A DNA stretch of 64,000 nt from Piscicola geometra (Eukaryota > Annelida > Clitellata > Hirudinida > Piscicolidae): assembly GCA_943735955.1 (NCBI GenBank), contig OX030957.1, positions 10,995,100 through 11,059,099 of the forward strand, given 5' to 3'. The position numbers were made by a program, and so were the translations under genes. How positions within the stretch are numbered: position 1 is the first letter of the stretch; each line of letters starts with the position of its first letter. Below are positions 31,541 to 42,877 of this stretch, in pieces. Below the pieces are notes generated by a model that was not told the DNA's origin, ran no database searches, and saw only the letters and a program-made list of their open reading frames with translations.

Positions 31541-34500
31541 TTAGTCGCATATGAGCTGAAACTCCAGAGGGAAAAAGTCGAATTTAAAAGCCTCCAGGTG
31601 AAGGTGGCAGTGGTGGCGAGTGGCGTCGAGGCGGGCACGAATGAGGCGCAGGAGGGGCTTGAACTGCGCCTGGTGCTTGGAGAGTTTGGTGTCGAAGGCG
31701 GTGAGACAGAGGTGTTCGAGGAGCTCTTTGTGGCTGTCTTGGCTCTTGATTGAGGGGCGGGAAGTGATGAAGAGAAGCAGTTGGTAGATGGTGTTGAAGA
31801 GGAAACGATGGTTTTTGGCTGGAAAAGGCAGTTTGCTAACCAGTCTGAAAAAGCGGAAAGCTGAAATGAGAAAGAGTTTGTAAATGTTGTAGAGAATTAT
31901 GCGTTTAGAGTTGATATTTTCATCGAAGAAGATGGGAATTAGTTTGGACTTGAGAGCCAGCTTGAGTTTCGTGAAGAGGTAGCGGCCAGGACAGCGGAGG
32001 GAGGCGGTGATGGAGTGTCTGAAGAAGGTGCTGCAGTACTTGGAAAAGTCCGAATGCACCTCGAGACTTTGCATGTCGATCAGGTAACCACACCACGACA
32101 TGAACTTCTCCTGGCATTGAACGCCCTCGTGTTCGAAGTTGACAACAGTTTTCTGAGAGTTTGTCCTCATTTGGTGGGCGCCATTAAGGTTTAAAAACAG
32201 CCGCAAAAAGGACTTGGCACGTGGCAAGTCTGCACTGATGAAGAGGTAATCATCGACAACTCGAAGGAGAACGTCGTCGTGGTGCGTGTTCACGAGGCGC
32301 TTTTCCAGGTGGGAGAGGTAGAGGTGGCACAACAGGCCGGAGAGACATGAGCCCTGGCAGATGCCTCTCTGCTGCCGAAAATACCTGCGTCAAGAAAGCA
32401 ATTATTTGTTCGTTTTTAAATTAAAATAGAATATATAAATATAAAACATTTAATAATGTGTTATTTCTGAAAAAGACCTTGCAACACTTTCATTTTTATA
32501 ACCTAACCAACGCACACACCGATCCACAAACAAAACACCCACTAATCACAAAAACCCCCTAGTAGACCTCCCATGCTGCATCAGGAGGTTGTTCATCAAG
32601 TGCTTCTTGCTCCGTTCGACCAGTTCACAGCAGCTGAGAATAAAACCAGCCTTCTGGGCCACAAAAACCAGACCATGTTTCTTGCCTTTGACCACCTCGT
32701 CTGCCAAGTAAGCCTTCAAGTTGAGGTATTCCTCGTCAGTCACCCGCACCTTTGCAGCACTCTTCTGCTCCACTCTGAAATCCTGCGAAGCCATCGTGAT
32801 GCTTGTGTAACTGTGGTGTCGTTGCGGCTGGATCTGAGTGCTGGGCTGAGACTGGAAGGTCAAACCCCATAGACACGACAGACGTAATGTAAATTAATGT
32901 AGAAATTCAATGTAAAGTAATGTAACAATGCAATGTAAAGTAATGTAACAATGCAATGTAAAGTAATGTAACAATGCAATGTAAAGACAGACCGAAAGAG
33001 GTAGTACTGCGCATTGAGCTGGAGAATCTTCTTCACAATGTCGTACATCGCTCGTTGTGGGATGCTGTCGTAGCAGTCTCGCAGGTCGAGTTTCACAAAA
33101 TAGAGGCGTTGTGAATGCTTGCTTGCATCTCGATGGCGTAGCACCAGACGCTTCCATCGTTCATGCAGCATCGAGAAGTTCATGATAGAAGACTGGCAAT
33201 GCAGGCCCAGAACGCGAGCAATGTCCTGCAGCAACCAGTTGATGCACTGGCTTTTGCCGTTCACCTTCCGCACCCGACCCATGTTCACGACCATTCGCAT
33301 CGAAGAGGTCTTCGGAACCATGCGCACTGGTGCCACGCCCAGAGACAAACTGTCGAGTGCAGTGATGCAGTGAGCAGTGCTCGAAGAATGAGAACTTGCG
33401 AAACTATCATGCTTTCTTTCTATGCATTTAATAACATTAGTTAAGAATAGGTACATGACTCAAATAAAACTTATCGAAAATAACTCTTAAATTTGTTTGT
33501 AAAAATTCCTTTTGAAAGGTTTATTATTAAGCTCTATTTGGTCATATTACTTTAGACTACCTTATCCATATGGATTACTCTACAAACCAACCAAAGTAAA
33601 AATGAACCAACTTGGAAGAGAGACTGTATTCCACATCCTGCTTGCTTACCTCCACCAACTTTCCCTCCTTCACTCGCTGCTCTATCGCCAATTGCACCAG
33701 ACGCCTCCACACCACCGAAGGATACATGAACAGCTTATTCTTGTGCATCATGCTCTCGGTCACATAGAAAAACGAGCGAAGCACAGGCGCCACCACACCG
33801 ATCAGCAACCACGCGTGCAGACGAACGAGCAGATTCAACTTCAACGAGGTCTTCTTCAACGGCCTCAACCAGCCACAACGACTCCTTACGCCGCTCATCA
33901 AGGCGCCCAAACTGATGTGTTCGAAACGGTCCGAACGAAGAAACGAACGGACGTGAGCCATGAATGCCCGCCTGTTGTGCTCGTCTCCGAAGAGTTGCAA
34001 CGGCACCAACCTCCGTAGCACCGCTCTGACGAAAAGATACACGTGTATGCTTGGAGTGTGCAGCTGCAAGAGCTCTGTGACGTCATTGGTATCATCATCA
34101 TGCACTTCCCCTTGCTCGGTGTGGTGGATGAGGGAGAGGAGGAGGGATGATGGTTGGTGCAGAGTGACGTAGTGTCTGAGCAGTACCTGGTACCTGAGAG
34201 TGTGGTTGGTGGCATAAGAGGGAGGGGGTGTTGATGCATATGCCAAGATACTGAGGTGCATGAATGGGATGTAGTCATTCACCCAGTGATCAATTCATCT
34301 TGAGAACGGACCGGTGCAATTTTTGATCTAGTAGTAATGCGTCAACAAGACAATTTTGTTAAATTATTGAAATAGGAACAAAATATATTTTATTTCTGTG
34401 TCGAAACGAAAAAAATAAATTAAGATTTTTTAAACATAATTATTATAAAACTAAGCATTTTTTTCCTATTTTTTGGCTTATCTATTTGACATAAATATTT

Positions 34501-37500
34501 GAGCTTAGGGTTAACTTAGAAAAATGTTTTTAAATGTTTTAATAGACGATTATTTGTGCGTAGTTTAAAAAAAATTTAACGAGAAAGAGCGAACATGGAT
34601 CGGTCAGGCTAATCATTTACAAACTCCAGTAGCGAAGTGAGTCATGCTGGCTCTTGTCCGACCAATGATCAATGGTGTTCTTGGTGAAATTACTTTATAA
34701 GCCGATCTATATTATTCATGTTCATTTAACTCCTCCCACTTTTTTGATTGACGTTTGTTAAGAGTAAAACAATAATTTTCAAGGTTTTTATTTAGTGTTT
34801 TTGGATCTATATTATTTATTATTGTATTAATAAAAACAACAAAAAAACTTGTCTTTTAATATTTTTTAAATAGACCAGAAAGTAATTATTATGCGTAAAA
34901 TAAAAGAAAAATGATTGAAAAACAGAACTTGAATGCCTATGAAAAATAAAAGCTCGAAATATGGTTTTATAATTGGAAGATGCGATAGTGATATACTTAA
35001 AATAGTTAAATTGCCTTCGCAAATATTCAATATAAAAAACTGAATTTTAAATAATAATTTCTAAAAAATGCGCTTATAATATTTAAAAAAAAGTATTTAT
35101 AAATATAAAAATATTTTTTCAATTAAGCGCTTAACTGAGAGTTGTTAACAAATGTCAATCAAAAAAGTGGGAGGAGTTAAATGAACATGAATAATATAGA
35201 TCGGTGTATAAAGTAATTTCACCCGTGTTTTTTAAAAAGTCTCTAGGGGTGAATTGACTGCGATTTGAAAAGATTACAGGTAGAGACCTGCAGTGACGAT
35301 GGTTGTGCTGAAGTTGCCGCCACAACTGCTGTAGCTTAAGTTTCACGCTAGGAGGACAAGTTGCCACGTCAAAAGTATCCTGAAATAGACAAAACGGACC
35401 TTGAATAAATGACTATTGAAAATTGCCTTTGAAAAGATGAGGGTTGTAAATATTTTTCCAAAAATTACCTTAAATTAGGTAGGGGGAGGTTGCACAAGTC
35501 GGGACGATTTTTAAACGTAGCTTCATAGCTCAATTGCATAAGAAATAATTTAATGTTAAATGTATCCATCTATTATATTGATACCTTGTCTAGTTATGTG
35601 AACTCAAACATAAGACTAGATAAAAAAACACAAGTTTTTTTTACTTAAAAATTCCATGTTGAGCAACTGGGTACTCAAGATGGAATGCTCTGTTCCCTAA
35701 AATGAATTTATATTGTATTTAAAAAAAACCCATTTAAAAGTTGTAGTTATCGTCAAAATTATCAAAATTATTTAGTAAGAAATACACCAGTTTGTATTTT
35801 ATTGTGAATTGTCATTTAATCAAATAGACTAACTTAAATTTAGCTTTAAGGTTAATTTTGCAAATTTTACTTATTTTTGCTGTAGGCTTTCTAGTTTTCA
35901 TTTCGACCTTTACTGGTTCAACTTCGAAAATTGCTTCACTTTCTATAGTTTTTTATAACTCGTGGTCCATGTTAGTAAACAGGCCAATCACTCAGTTTTT
36001 AATTTTACAACTTGCACACAATAAAACTGTATTGCATCATCCAATTACTAATAAAAAAATTGAAATTATTTACCTCCGGAAGTTGAGAAAAAAAGCAAAA
36101 AGTTATCTCCCAATATTTTAACAATTCTCCTATAAATCAGTTTTTTAAGCATTCTAATTGAATGAGAAAACTTTCCGGAAACCAACATAAAAATGTGCAT
36201 CTAAGATGAATGCATAGATATAAAATATATAAAAAATTAATTTTCAAAGCGCATAACTGTAATTAAGCCCGTTCTATCTTTGGAACCGGTTCATCTTGAG
36301 CAACCTCCCCCTATATTGAAAGCGCAAAAGGTGAATTACAGAGCTCGAGATGCAAGGACAGAATGAGTGCAATTGAAACCTTTTTCTGAGGGTGGATCAA
36401 CACCTGCACGGAAGAGAGGGCCCTGTTGATTGAAGCTGTCAGACGACATTCCTCCTCCATCACTCCATTCCCTCTGTTTCCTCCATCACTCTTCATTCTT
36501 CTTCCACTTTCACACTTTTCCACTTGACTTTGCTCCTCACCAACTACCCCACTTCCTCGTCCCCCATCACCCACCCCTCGAGGCACCATCAGTTTCAGTG
36601 GTGGCTTTCTATCCCAGTGCAGGTGGTGGTTGTAGAGAATCTTCAGCTTGGAGAGTTGTATGCAAGCGTCAAATGCTTTCACCTCTTCGCCCTTCACAAG
36701 CCTTTTCCTCTTGCTGCTACAAGGAGCATTTGCGTTATTATTATTATTATTAATATTGTTTTTTTTATTATTTTTAATATTATTGTTTTTATTATTATTA
36801 ATATCATTATTGTTATTTTTATTACAGTTTCCATTATTATTATTATTTATTTTATTCTTGCCAGCAACACCCACACCTTCTCCATGGTGAGGGAGCATCT
36901 TGTGTTCAACAGTGGCAAGTTTTATAGATTTATCCCTAATTACATCATCAATATTCTCAGTATCTTTGCATCTTCTATCTTTATTATTATTCTCATTATC
37001 ATTATTACTTTTATTAATCTTGTTAAAATCGTCTTCATCACCCTCACCAGACTTGTCCCCATCACTTCTCATACATCCACTAACACATCTCACAACCATG
37101 CTTGACTTTCCATCTACAGAAAGAAGTATCTTCTTGCAAGGATGTGAAGTGGCATTATCATCATCACCTCCTCTCTCACAGATATCGTCATCAATACTTT
37201 CAATAACACCATCCTTATTCTCCCCATCAACCACTTCGGATATCTTTTGGCCTATTATGTTAGAGGCTGATTTTCTTTTTCTGGATCTTTGAATACTTTT
37301 CTTGCTGAATTTAATTGTATCATGATTGTTTGAAAACTCAGCATTAGCCAATCCATCCTTGCTTCCTACATGGAGTGTACATGTTTGAAGTTGTTAAATA
37401 AAATTAATAAGATCAACCATAATATGAAGTAAACCACCAGCAAGCACACAGCACAAGAAGCATATGTGTGGATCACCTGCATTCTTCTCCTTGAGTCTTG

Positions 37501-38077
37501 TGAAGGTTTCCTTGCTCCTCTGCACAACACCCTTGCGTAGTCGTTGTTGCTGCCTGATAGCCTCAGTGATGGCAGGTCCACTCAGCTGCAAGTAGCAGTC
37601 ATTCGGCAGCACCTCAAAGATGCAGTACTCTGTCAGCAAATGTTGCATCCACTCATCACCTACCAAGCGAAGAATAAACTCCCATTCTGCACTGTAGAAA
37701 AGCAGCAGATTGTAGTTTCTCTGATAGGAGTTTTCCATGAAGGTGTGGTTGTACTTAACATATATGCAGTCTCCGTGCTGGGTAGCCGTTATAACACTGC
37801 TCCTGCATCCTTTCATCAGAGACTCGATCGTCGTTCTCAGAACTCTTTCCATGTTCCATTTTTCAACAATTTTCAGTTTCGTAGCGGTATAATCTATTTT
37901 AAAGTTACTGGCAAGGATTGTCTTCGTTAAAAAGCTTTCGTGCTCTTTCAAGTTAACATTTTTTAAGTTAACAATACTCGTTAAAAATTCATATAATGTA
38001 TAAACGTTGGAATATAGATTTTTAAATCCTTTCAATAGTCTTTCGCGAGATTTCGAGCTCACTGGGAAGCTATTCAT
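31541..38077 (-). CDS. TERT: Telomerase reverse transcriptase, six exons, one split by two transposons
   Basis: Extends telomeres using an RNA template. Exons: 38077-37477, 37365-36380 (or 36404), 35379 to 33612 (interrupted), 33349-32993, 32810-32568, 32384-31541. TEN/GQ region in exon 1 (GDEWMQHLLTEYCIFEVLP...LSGPAI). Exon 2 has an Asn-rich linker and KILYNHHLHWDRKPPLK. CP-type sequence LQQLWRQLQHNHRHC in exon 3; T motif YLFVRAVLRRLVP...VLRSFFYVTES. RT motifs 1/2 (VRMVPKTSSMRMVVNM), A (YFVKLDLRDCYDSIPQ), B' (QRGICQGSCLSGLL), C (LLRVVDDYLFIS), D/E (QKTVVNF, SWCGYLID). TERT C-terminal extension ends FFPLEFQLICD. Catalytic aspartates of A and C are present. Elements at 34295-34665 and 34683-35224 sit inside exon 3; leaving out each plus one target duplication gives matching phases and 1289 codons in total. 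Confidence 0.93.
34295..34665. mobile_element. Unclassified insertion in TERT exon 3 (371 bp)
   Basis: TGATCAAT occurs on both sides (34287-34294 and 34666-34673), extended to CCAATGATCAAT/CCAGTGATCAAT with one mismatch. Ends are TCATCTTGAGAACGGACC and, inverted, TTGGTCGGACAAGAGCC, which share only short similarity. The interior is AT-rich without a frame. The 8-bp duplication fits a hAT-type non-autonomous element, but the family is unknown. Confidence 0.65.
34683..35224. mobile_element. MITE with ~77-bp inverted repeats inside TERT exon 3
   Basis: The left arm GGTGAAATTACTTTATAAGCC... and inverted right arm GGTGAAATTACTTTATACACC... match over about 77 bases with about three differences. 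Flanks GTGTTCTT (34675-34682) and GTGTTTTT (35225-35232) are an 8-bp duplication with one mismatch. A 5'-truncated relative lies at 58952-59388. Confidence 0.9.
35478..36314. mobile_element. TA-flanked MITE family E, copy 1, in TERT intron 2
   Basis: Ends GGGGGAGGTTGCACAAG and, inverted, GGGGGAGGTTGCTCAAG, each next to TA as in Tc1/mariner-type insertions. The same family is at 56894-57940 in opposite orientation and truncated at 44920-45017. A short conserved frame (ITQFLILQLAHNKTVLHH, compare ITQLLIIPLAHNETVVHH in copy 2) may be a transposase remnant or shared sequence. Confidence 0.75.
36726..36852. repeat. (ATT)n microsatellite inside TERT exon 2
   Basis: ATT-rich tract; read on the minus strand it encodes runs of Asn with Lys and Ile in the linker between the TEN and RNA-binding domains. 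Confidence 0.85.
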
Positions 38078-38085
38078 TTTCGCGC

Positions 38086-38408
38086 TTAATCAATCAATCA
38101 ATCAAATACGTTTCTATAGCGCTAAATGAATTAAAAAGCGCTCGTGATTAAATTTGTTAAACAGATATGTCTTCAGATCCTTACGAAAAGTAAATAATTA
38201 TTTAGAAGTAGTTAAATAAGGAAGTAATGATTTAAATATATGGACCGTTTATGATTTTGTTGAATAGTTTGTCTTCGGATCCAATAATTTTCATTATTTA
38301 CTTTTCGTAAGGATCTGAAGACATATCTGTTTAACAAATTTATTTACGAGCGCTCTTGAATTTGAAGAAAAAGCGCTATAGAAATCTATTTGATTGATTG
38401 ATTGATTG
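38086..38408. repeat. Inverted pair of LINE 3' ends upstream of TERT start codon
   Basis: 38086-38230 is the 3' tail in minus orientation, (tcaa)n...gcgctaaatg...agatatgtcttcagatcc. 38280-38408 is the same tail in plus orientation ending TTGATTGATTGATT. The first (tcaa) unit begins about 10 bases from the TERT ATG, leaving almost no unique 5' UTR. Confidence 0.85.
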
Positions 38409-38489
38409 ACCAGCATAATGGAGAGAACGTTTAGCAAAAGAATTATTAATGGAAGGGAAGAAATAATGGTTTTGAGTGGATGACATAGA

Positions 38490-38710
38490 TCTTTGGTTAG
38501 CTCAAATAAATTTGTGCAATAAACGGTTTTGGGAATTTAAATGTTAGAATCATAAGTCTAAATAAAAATTTTCAATTAATTAATTAGAATGTTTTTTGTG
38601 CGAATGTTGGTTGTTTTGTACCTGTCAAGGAATAGCCGCAGCAGACCAAGAGGGCCGCAGGGAATCAAGTGAGCTGCGACATAAAGGAGAAAACCGTATG
38701 TTATATTTCA
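38490..38710 (+). repeat. Degenerate inverted duplicate of the 44270-44500 segment
   Basis: Shares caaataaatttgtgcaataaacggtttt and tgttggttgttttg..cctgtcaaggaat with the minus strand of 44270-44500, including the exon-like sequence there. In this copy the frame is disrupted. Confidence 0.6.
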
Positions 38711-38769
38711 AGTATGGTCGATTCCAACGCATACCAGTTTTCACTACGTATCTTTATATAGTATATCTC

Positions 38770-38850
38770 AATCAATCAATCAATCACAGGTATTTGTATA
38801 GCGCTTTTCCCTAATCAAAAGCGTTTATCAAAAAAATTTGTTAAATAATA
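38770..38850 (-). mobile_element. (ATTG)n-tailed 3'-end repeat
   Basis: (caat)n then cacaggtatttgtatagcgc...aaaagcgtttatc, same family as 29970-30100 and 43742-43960. Confidence 0.6.
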
Positions 38851-38861
38851 CAAGTTTTTTA

Positions 38862-40143
38862 ATATTTTTATTTATAATCTTTATTTCCTGTTCACATTTA
38901 AAAATTCTCAAAACAATCTTTCCTCGCTTAGATAATTGTTCAATTTTTTCGTTCGATTTTAGTATTTGTATAAAAATTTAGTTTTAATTTCAGGGTGAAA
39001 AGATAGTTAATACTTAAATTATTTTTTAAATATTCAAAATAAAATTACAACGTTTTCAATGCATTTAGAAATCAATGGTGCGTTTTCGCAACTTTGACGT
39101 AATATAACATCATATGATTTTTAATAAGCCTAGTCATTCATTAAAATAATTATCATGAAAATAATAAAATTATTATTTTAATGTTAATTTATTATGAAAT
39201 TTATAAAATTAAAATTGAAAGTTGAATTTTGTATATGAATGTTGATTTTTATATTTTGAAAAAAATTTCTAAACCACAAATGCTTCACACATGAAGCTTT
39301 TATTAAAGAAAATATAATTTTTTAATCTCTCATAGATTGATTATAAAATAAAAAAAAAGAACATTCGTCGTCAGTGTCATCTTTGAAACAGCACTACAGT
39401 TTATGAATGTGCTGTTGTAATTCAGGTTAAATAATTTGCTTTGTTGTAATTAAAATAATAATAATTATTATTAAAACTAATAAAAGAATTATAAGTTATA
39501 TTTTCATCGAACTATTTGAAATTTAAATTTATTTCTGTTTTAATAAATGTGGTTTGAATCATTTTATTTATTATTTCTATCTGCACAGAAGTATGTCATC
39601 TCCCCGCTCACGTTGCGTTTTCGCCACATTCTGCCCCATTAAAACTTATGAAATTATAGTTTTCAATGTTGTATGAGTTATTATAACCATATAATGCAAG
39701 TATAAAGATAAAATTCATATTAACTTTTTTTCGGGTAGTGGCGGTGAATGGGCTAAATCAAAATTACTAATTAGAATTGATAAAGAATTTAGATAGTTTA
39801 TTTATGATACAAAAGCTGTTTTGGTAGCAAATATTCTCAAACAAGCTTTGCAAACGACGAGCAAAAACAGTCGTCCTAAGATGAATTTTAAAAAACCGAA
39901 GTTTAGAAAATGCTCTTTCTGCATCTTATGAAGTAACTAGCAAGGTCAGAGCAGCATCGAGCATATAGTGCAGCTCGGGCTGAAGGCTTGTGGCTCAAAA
40001 GATCAGACTGATCCGAACGTAAACTTGTTGATGTGATTTTGAGATGTCTTTGCCCAGTTTCAGCATCCTTTCCATCAAGGTTGGATAATTCTGAAAGCTC
40101 GGGGAGTTATTTTGTCTATCTGCGTTGTTCTATATATGGTTTA
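38862..40143 (-). mobile_element. hAT relic G1, internal relative of the element at 53309-55279
   Basis: Long colinear similarity to 53570-54960, beginning tttataatctttatttcctgttc and ending with degraded transposase C-terminus (ctcaaacaagctttgcaaacgac...). Terminal repeats are not recognised, so the borders are approximate. Confidence 0.7.
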
Positions 40144-41369
40144 ATCCAAAATCGATTACAGACTTACGATTTGCAGTGTCTTACTCAATAATGTTAGAAA
40201 TATTTTTTGGAAAACCTTCTTATTCTCAACAAATACAAAAATAAAATCATTCTTATAATTTAATAGTATGAAATTTTCCCCATAATTTTTACATTATAAA
40301 AGTAGGTCTAAATAACCATTATTTGTTTTTTTCTCAACGGCACTACAGCTTGGTCTGGCTGTACAAAATGGAATTATATTTTCCTTAATAAATGTTTTGG
40401 TATTTATTTCTTTTTCTATCCCAAACATTTTTATTATTATTCTTTTTTACTCTGGATGCAACAAAAATGCTGCCATATGAATAAGATCAAATTTAAAGTA
40501 TTAATTTATAAAATAAAAATAATAAAACTGGTCAGTTTTATTTCATATGACAAGTTTTCATCATTACCCATTTGTTCTAAACTTCCTAAAGTTTGGACTT
40601 GCCATAACAACTTCAAATGTAATGTTGGAGATTTTGACATTGACAATGTAATGATGGCTTCGTTATACATTTCTATTTCATTTGATACTTATTTTAAGTA
40701 CGGAGTATCGATTAAATATTGATTTACAAATTTACATACTTAAGAATTTGCTAAAGAAAAATCCAATCCCAATAACTTTTATTCCCACTTTTTCCCGTTC
40801 CTGATTTAAATGTTGATTTCTGTTCCCGTCCCGAAAACCTATTCCCGGTTCCCGACTTTTCCCGTCCCAAAACTAATTTTCATTTTCGTTTCCGCGGGAG
40901 TTGGATTGGGTACCCAGTCGGACCTCTATTTGAGACTTAATTTTCTCCATTTTCATCTAGGTATTAAAGTAAATCGGTCATTACGCGAAATGCCTGGTTT
41001 TTTCAGGCTTTATACAAAGTGCCTGATCACGCGTTTTACTGAAACATGTATACTGCAATAAAATATATATATATAAATGCAAAATCCTCTTCAACGAAGC
41101 TCGCCAAAAGTAAGTGCAATTAGAAACATTATAATGATTTTCGCTATAAGATGCCTGATGAGTGTTTATGTGTTGGTAGAAAAATCTCAGCAGAATAATT
41201 TTTATTCAGAGAATTGTGAGTTTTTTGATTCCTTGTAAATAATTAATGTTTACACAAGTTTAACTTATCAAAAGAATTATCCGTGAACATTTATAGTTCT
41301 AATTAACTCATTAATTAGAAAATAATGACTTTGCGTACAGTTTTCGAACGATAAATTAAATAAAACTAT
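40144..41369. other. AT-rich spacer with a TTCCCG-rich degenerate repeat
   Basis: Mostly AT-rich. At about 40790-40885, 'ttcccg' and 'cccgtccc' recur many times, like the degenerate terminal region of some hAT elements. No exon is supported; the 88- and 83-residue frames look non-coding. Confidence 0.3.
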
Positions 41370-42795
41370 TAGAGCTGTTCCATGATTAAAAACTTTAATC
41401 GCCGTTAATCGTTCGATTAAAAATTTTCATCGCCGTTAATCGTTCGATTAAAAATTTTAATCGTGCGTTAATTGTATTTTAACGCAATGTTTTTAGCGTA
41501 TTTGACATTAGTATAAAATATTATTTAAATTTTTTTTCTCACAAATGTAATAGAAATTTTATCAGAATATATTTATAAAAGTAATCCACATATGAAAAAA
41601 TAGAAAAACGAATCCATAAATATTAAATAATGAAATTTTCACACATCCTTTTTGAGCCAGTTACTCAAGCAAACAAGTTTTTCAACATTAGTTGGATCTA
41701 AAGAGGCTCTTTTCTTGCTAACTATGTGTTCTGACAAGCTGAATGTTCACAAGGAACTATACTTGCAGAAGATGACAAGTACTTTCTTGCCAGTTTCGCA
41801 AGAGCCAGATATGCTCTTACGTGTTGTTGCCACCAAACAAGAGAACAACTTTCAAAGCCTACTTCAGATTCTGTTCGATAACGTTGAATAGTTGACTTTG
41901 TCATCATTGAGGTATCTTCATCTTCAGAATCTGAAGTTACATGTGTTCATAGTCTCTTGTTTGGTGAAGGCTGTATATTTTTGAAGATTTTTTTCTTTTA
42001 ATAGTTTCATTAACTCTTTCATTTGTTTGTGACATTTTATACTTTTCAATCAGGGGTCTAATGATGTGGCAATTCTTAATCATTGGGTATTCTGATTAAA
42101 CTTTCTCTGGTCCAGTTCAGAAATAGGTTTCTCTTTAGAACGAATGACATAACTAAGATGATTTTCTGAACTGCATAGTTCTTGTGTAAAGTAACAAATT
42201 GCAAGTTAACTCATTGAACAAAAAGTAATGAGAAGTTTTTAATCTAATGCAATTTTACCCATTCTTTTGTTGACAGTCAATTGAGAGAGTGTTTGTGTTC
42301 ACTTGCTGACAAGGTAGCCAACACAGCAACACAACTTTGCAATCAATTAGTCGAAAGTTTCGAATTGCAACAGGTTGGCACATCCTAATTAAAGAAATAT
42401 TTTGAGTTAACGACTGGAATCACTATTAATTATCCAATGGAATAAACTTTACTGAAAGAATTTCTTTAAGAATTTATATTACTGAAATATATCAATATAT
42501 TAACAATATTAATGGGTCTGCCATCCTTTGCAATCCAAAATACGATGGCATTGACGATTGCGTCACTTTTTCCATTTTCAACATGAAAAATAGCAAAAAC
42601 TTATTACTAAACCTGAGGAAATTGAAAGTGATGCAACTTTAAAAGCTTGAGTTCAAATAAGTATTAATAAATTTAATTTTTTAAATTGCGGTAAAAGTTT
42701 CAAATGCATCAACATTTTTAATTACGTTAAATTTTAAAAATGCGTTAACATTTTTAACGACATTAAAAAAAAGTAACGGTGTTAATACAACAACA
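41370..42795 (-). mobile_element. hAT relic of the TAGAGCTGTTCCA family
   Basis: The left end TAGAGCTGTTCCATGATTAAAA with TTAATCGCCGTTAATCGTTCG subterminal repeats matches the element at 60989-61852. The minus strand at 41907-41722 encodes the dimerisation region (WWQQHVRAYLALAKLARKYL). The right border is degenerate (gcgttaacatttttaacg near 42735). Confidence 0.7.
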
Positions 42796-42877
42796 CCTTT
42801 ATACATGAATTCGCTTAAATAGTTATTAAAATCATAAATAAAATTAAACATTAAAAAAAAGTATGTTATCGTTCCAG

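Noticed and set aside
33644..33650. Donor GAG|GTAAGC for the TERT T-motif exon
   Set aside because: It looks strong but is phase 0, while every acceptor of the next exon needs phase 2. AA|GTTGGT at 33612 fits the phase and gives the same spacing as human TERT.
33512..34172. Plus-strand open frames of up to 168 codons
   Set aside because: Shadows of TERT coding exons on the opposite strand.
35858..36121. 87-residue protein with a hydrophobic start
   Set aside because: Lies wholly within a MITE; composition follows its AT-rich sequence. Only a short motif is shared with copy 2.
36430..37292. Plus-strand frames of 107-193 codons
   Set aside because: Shadows of TERT exon 2 and its ATT-rich tract.
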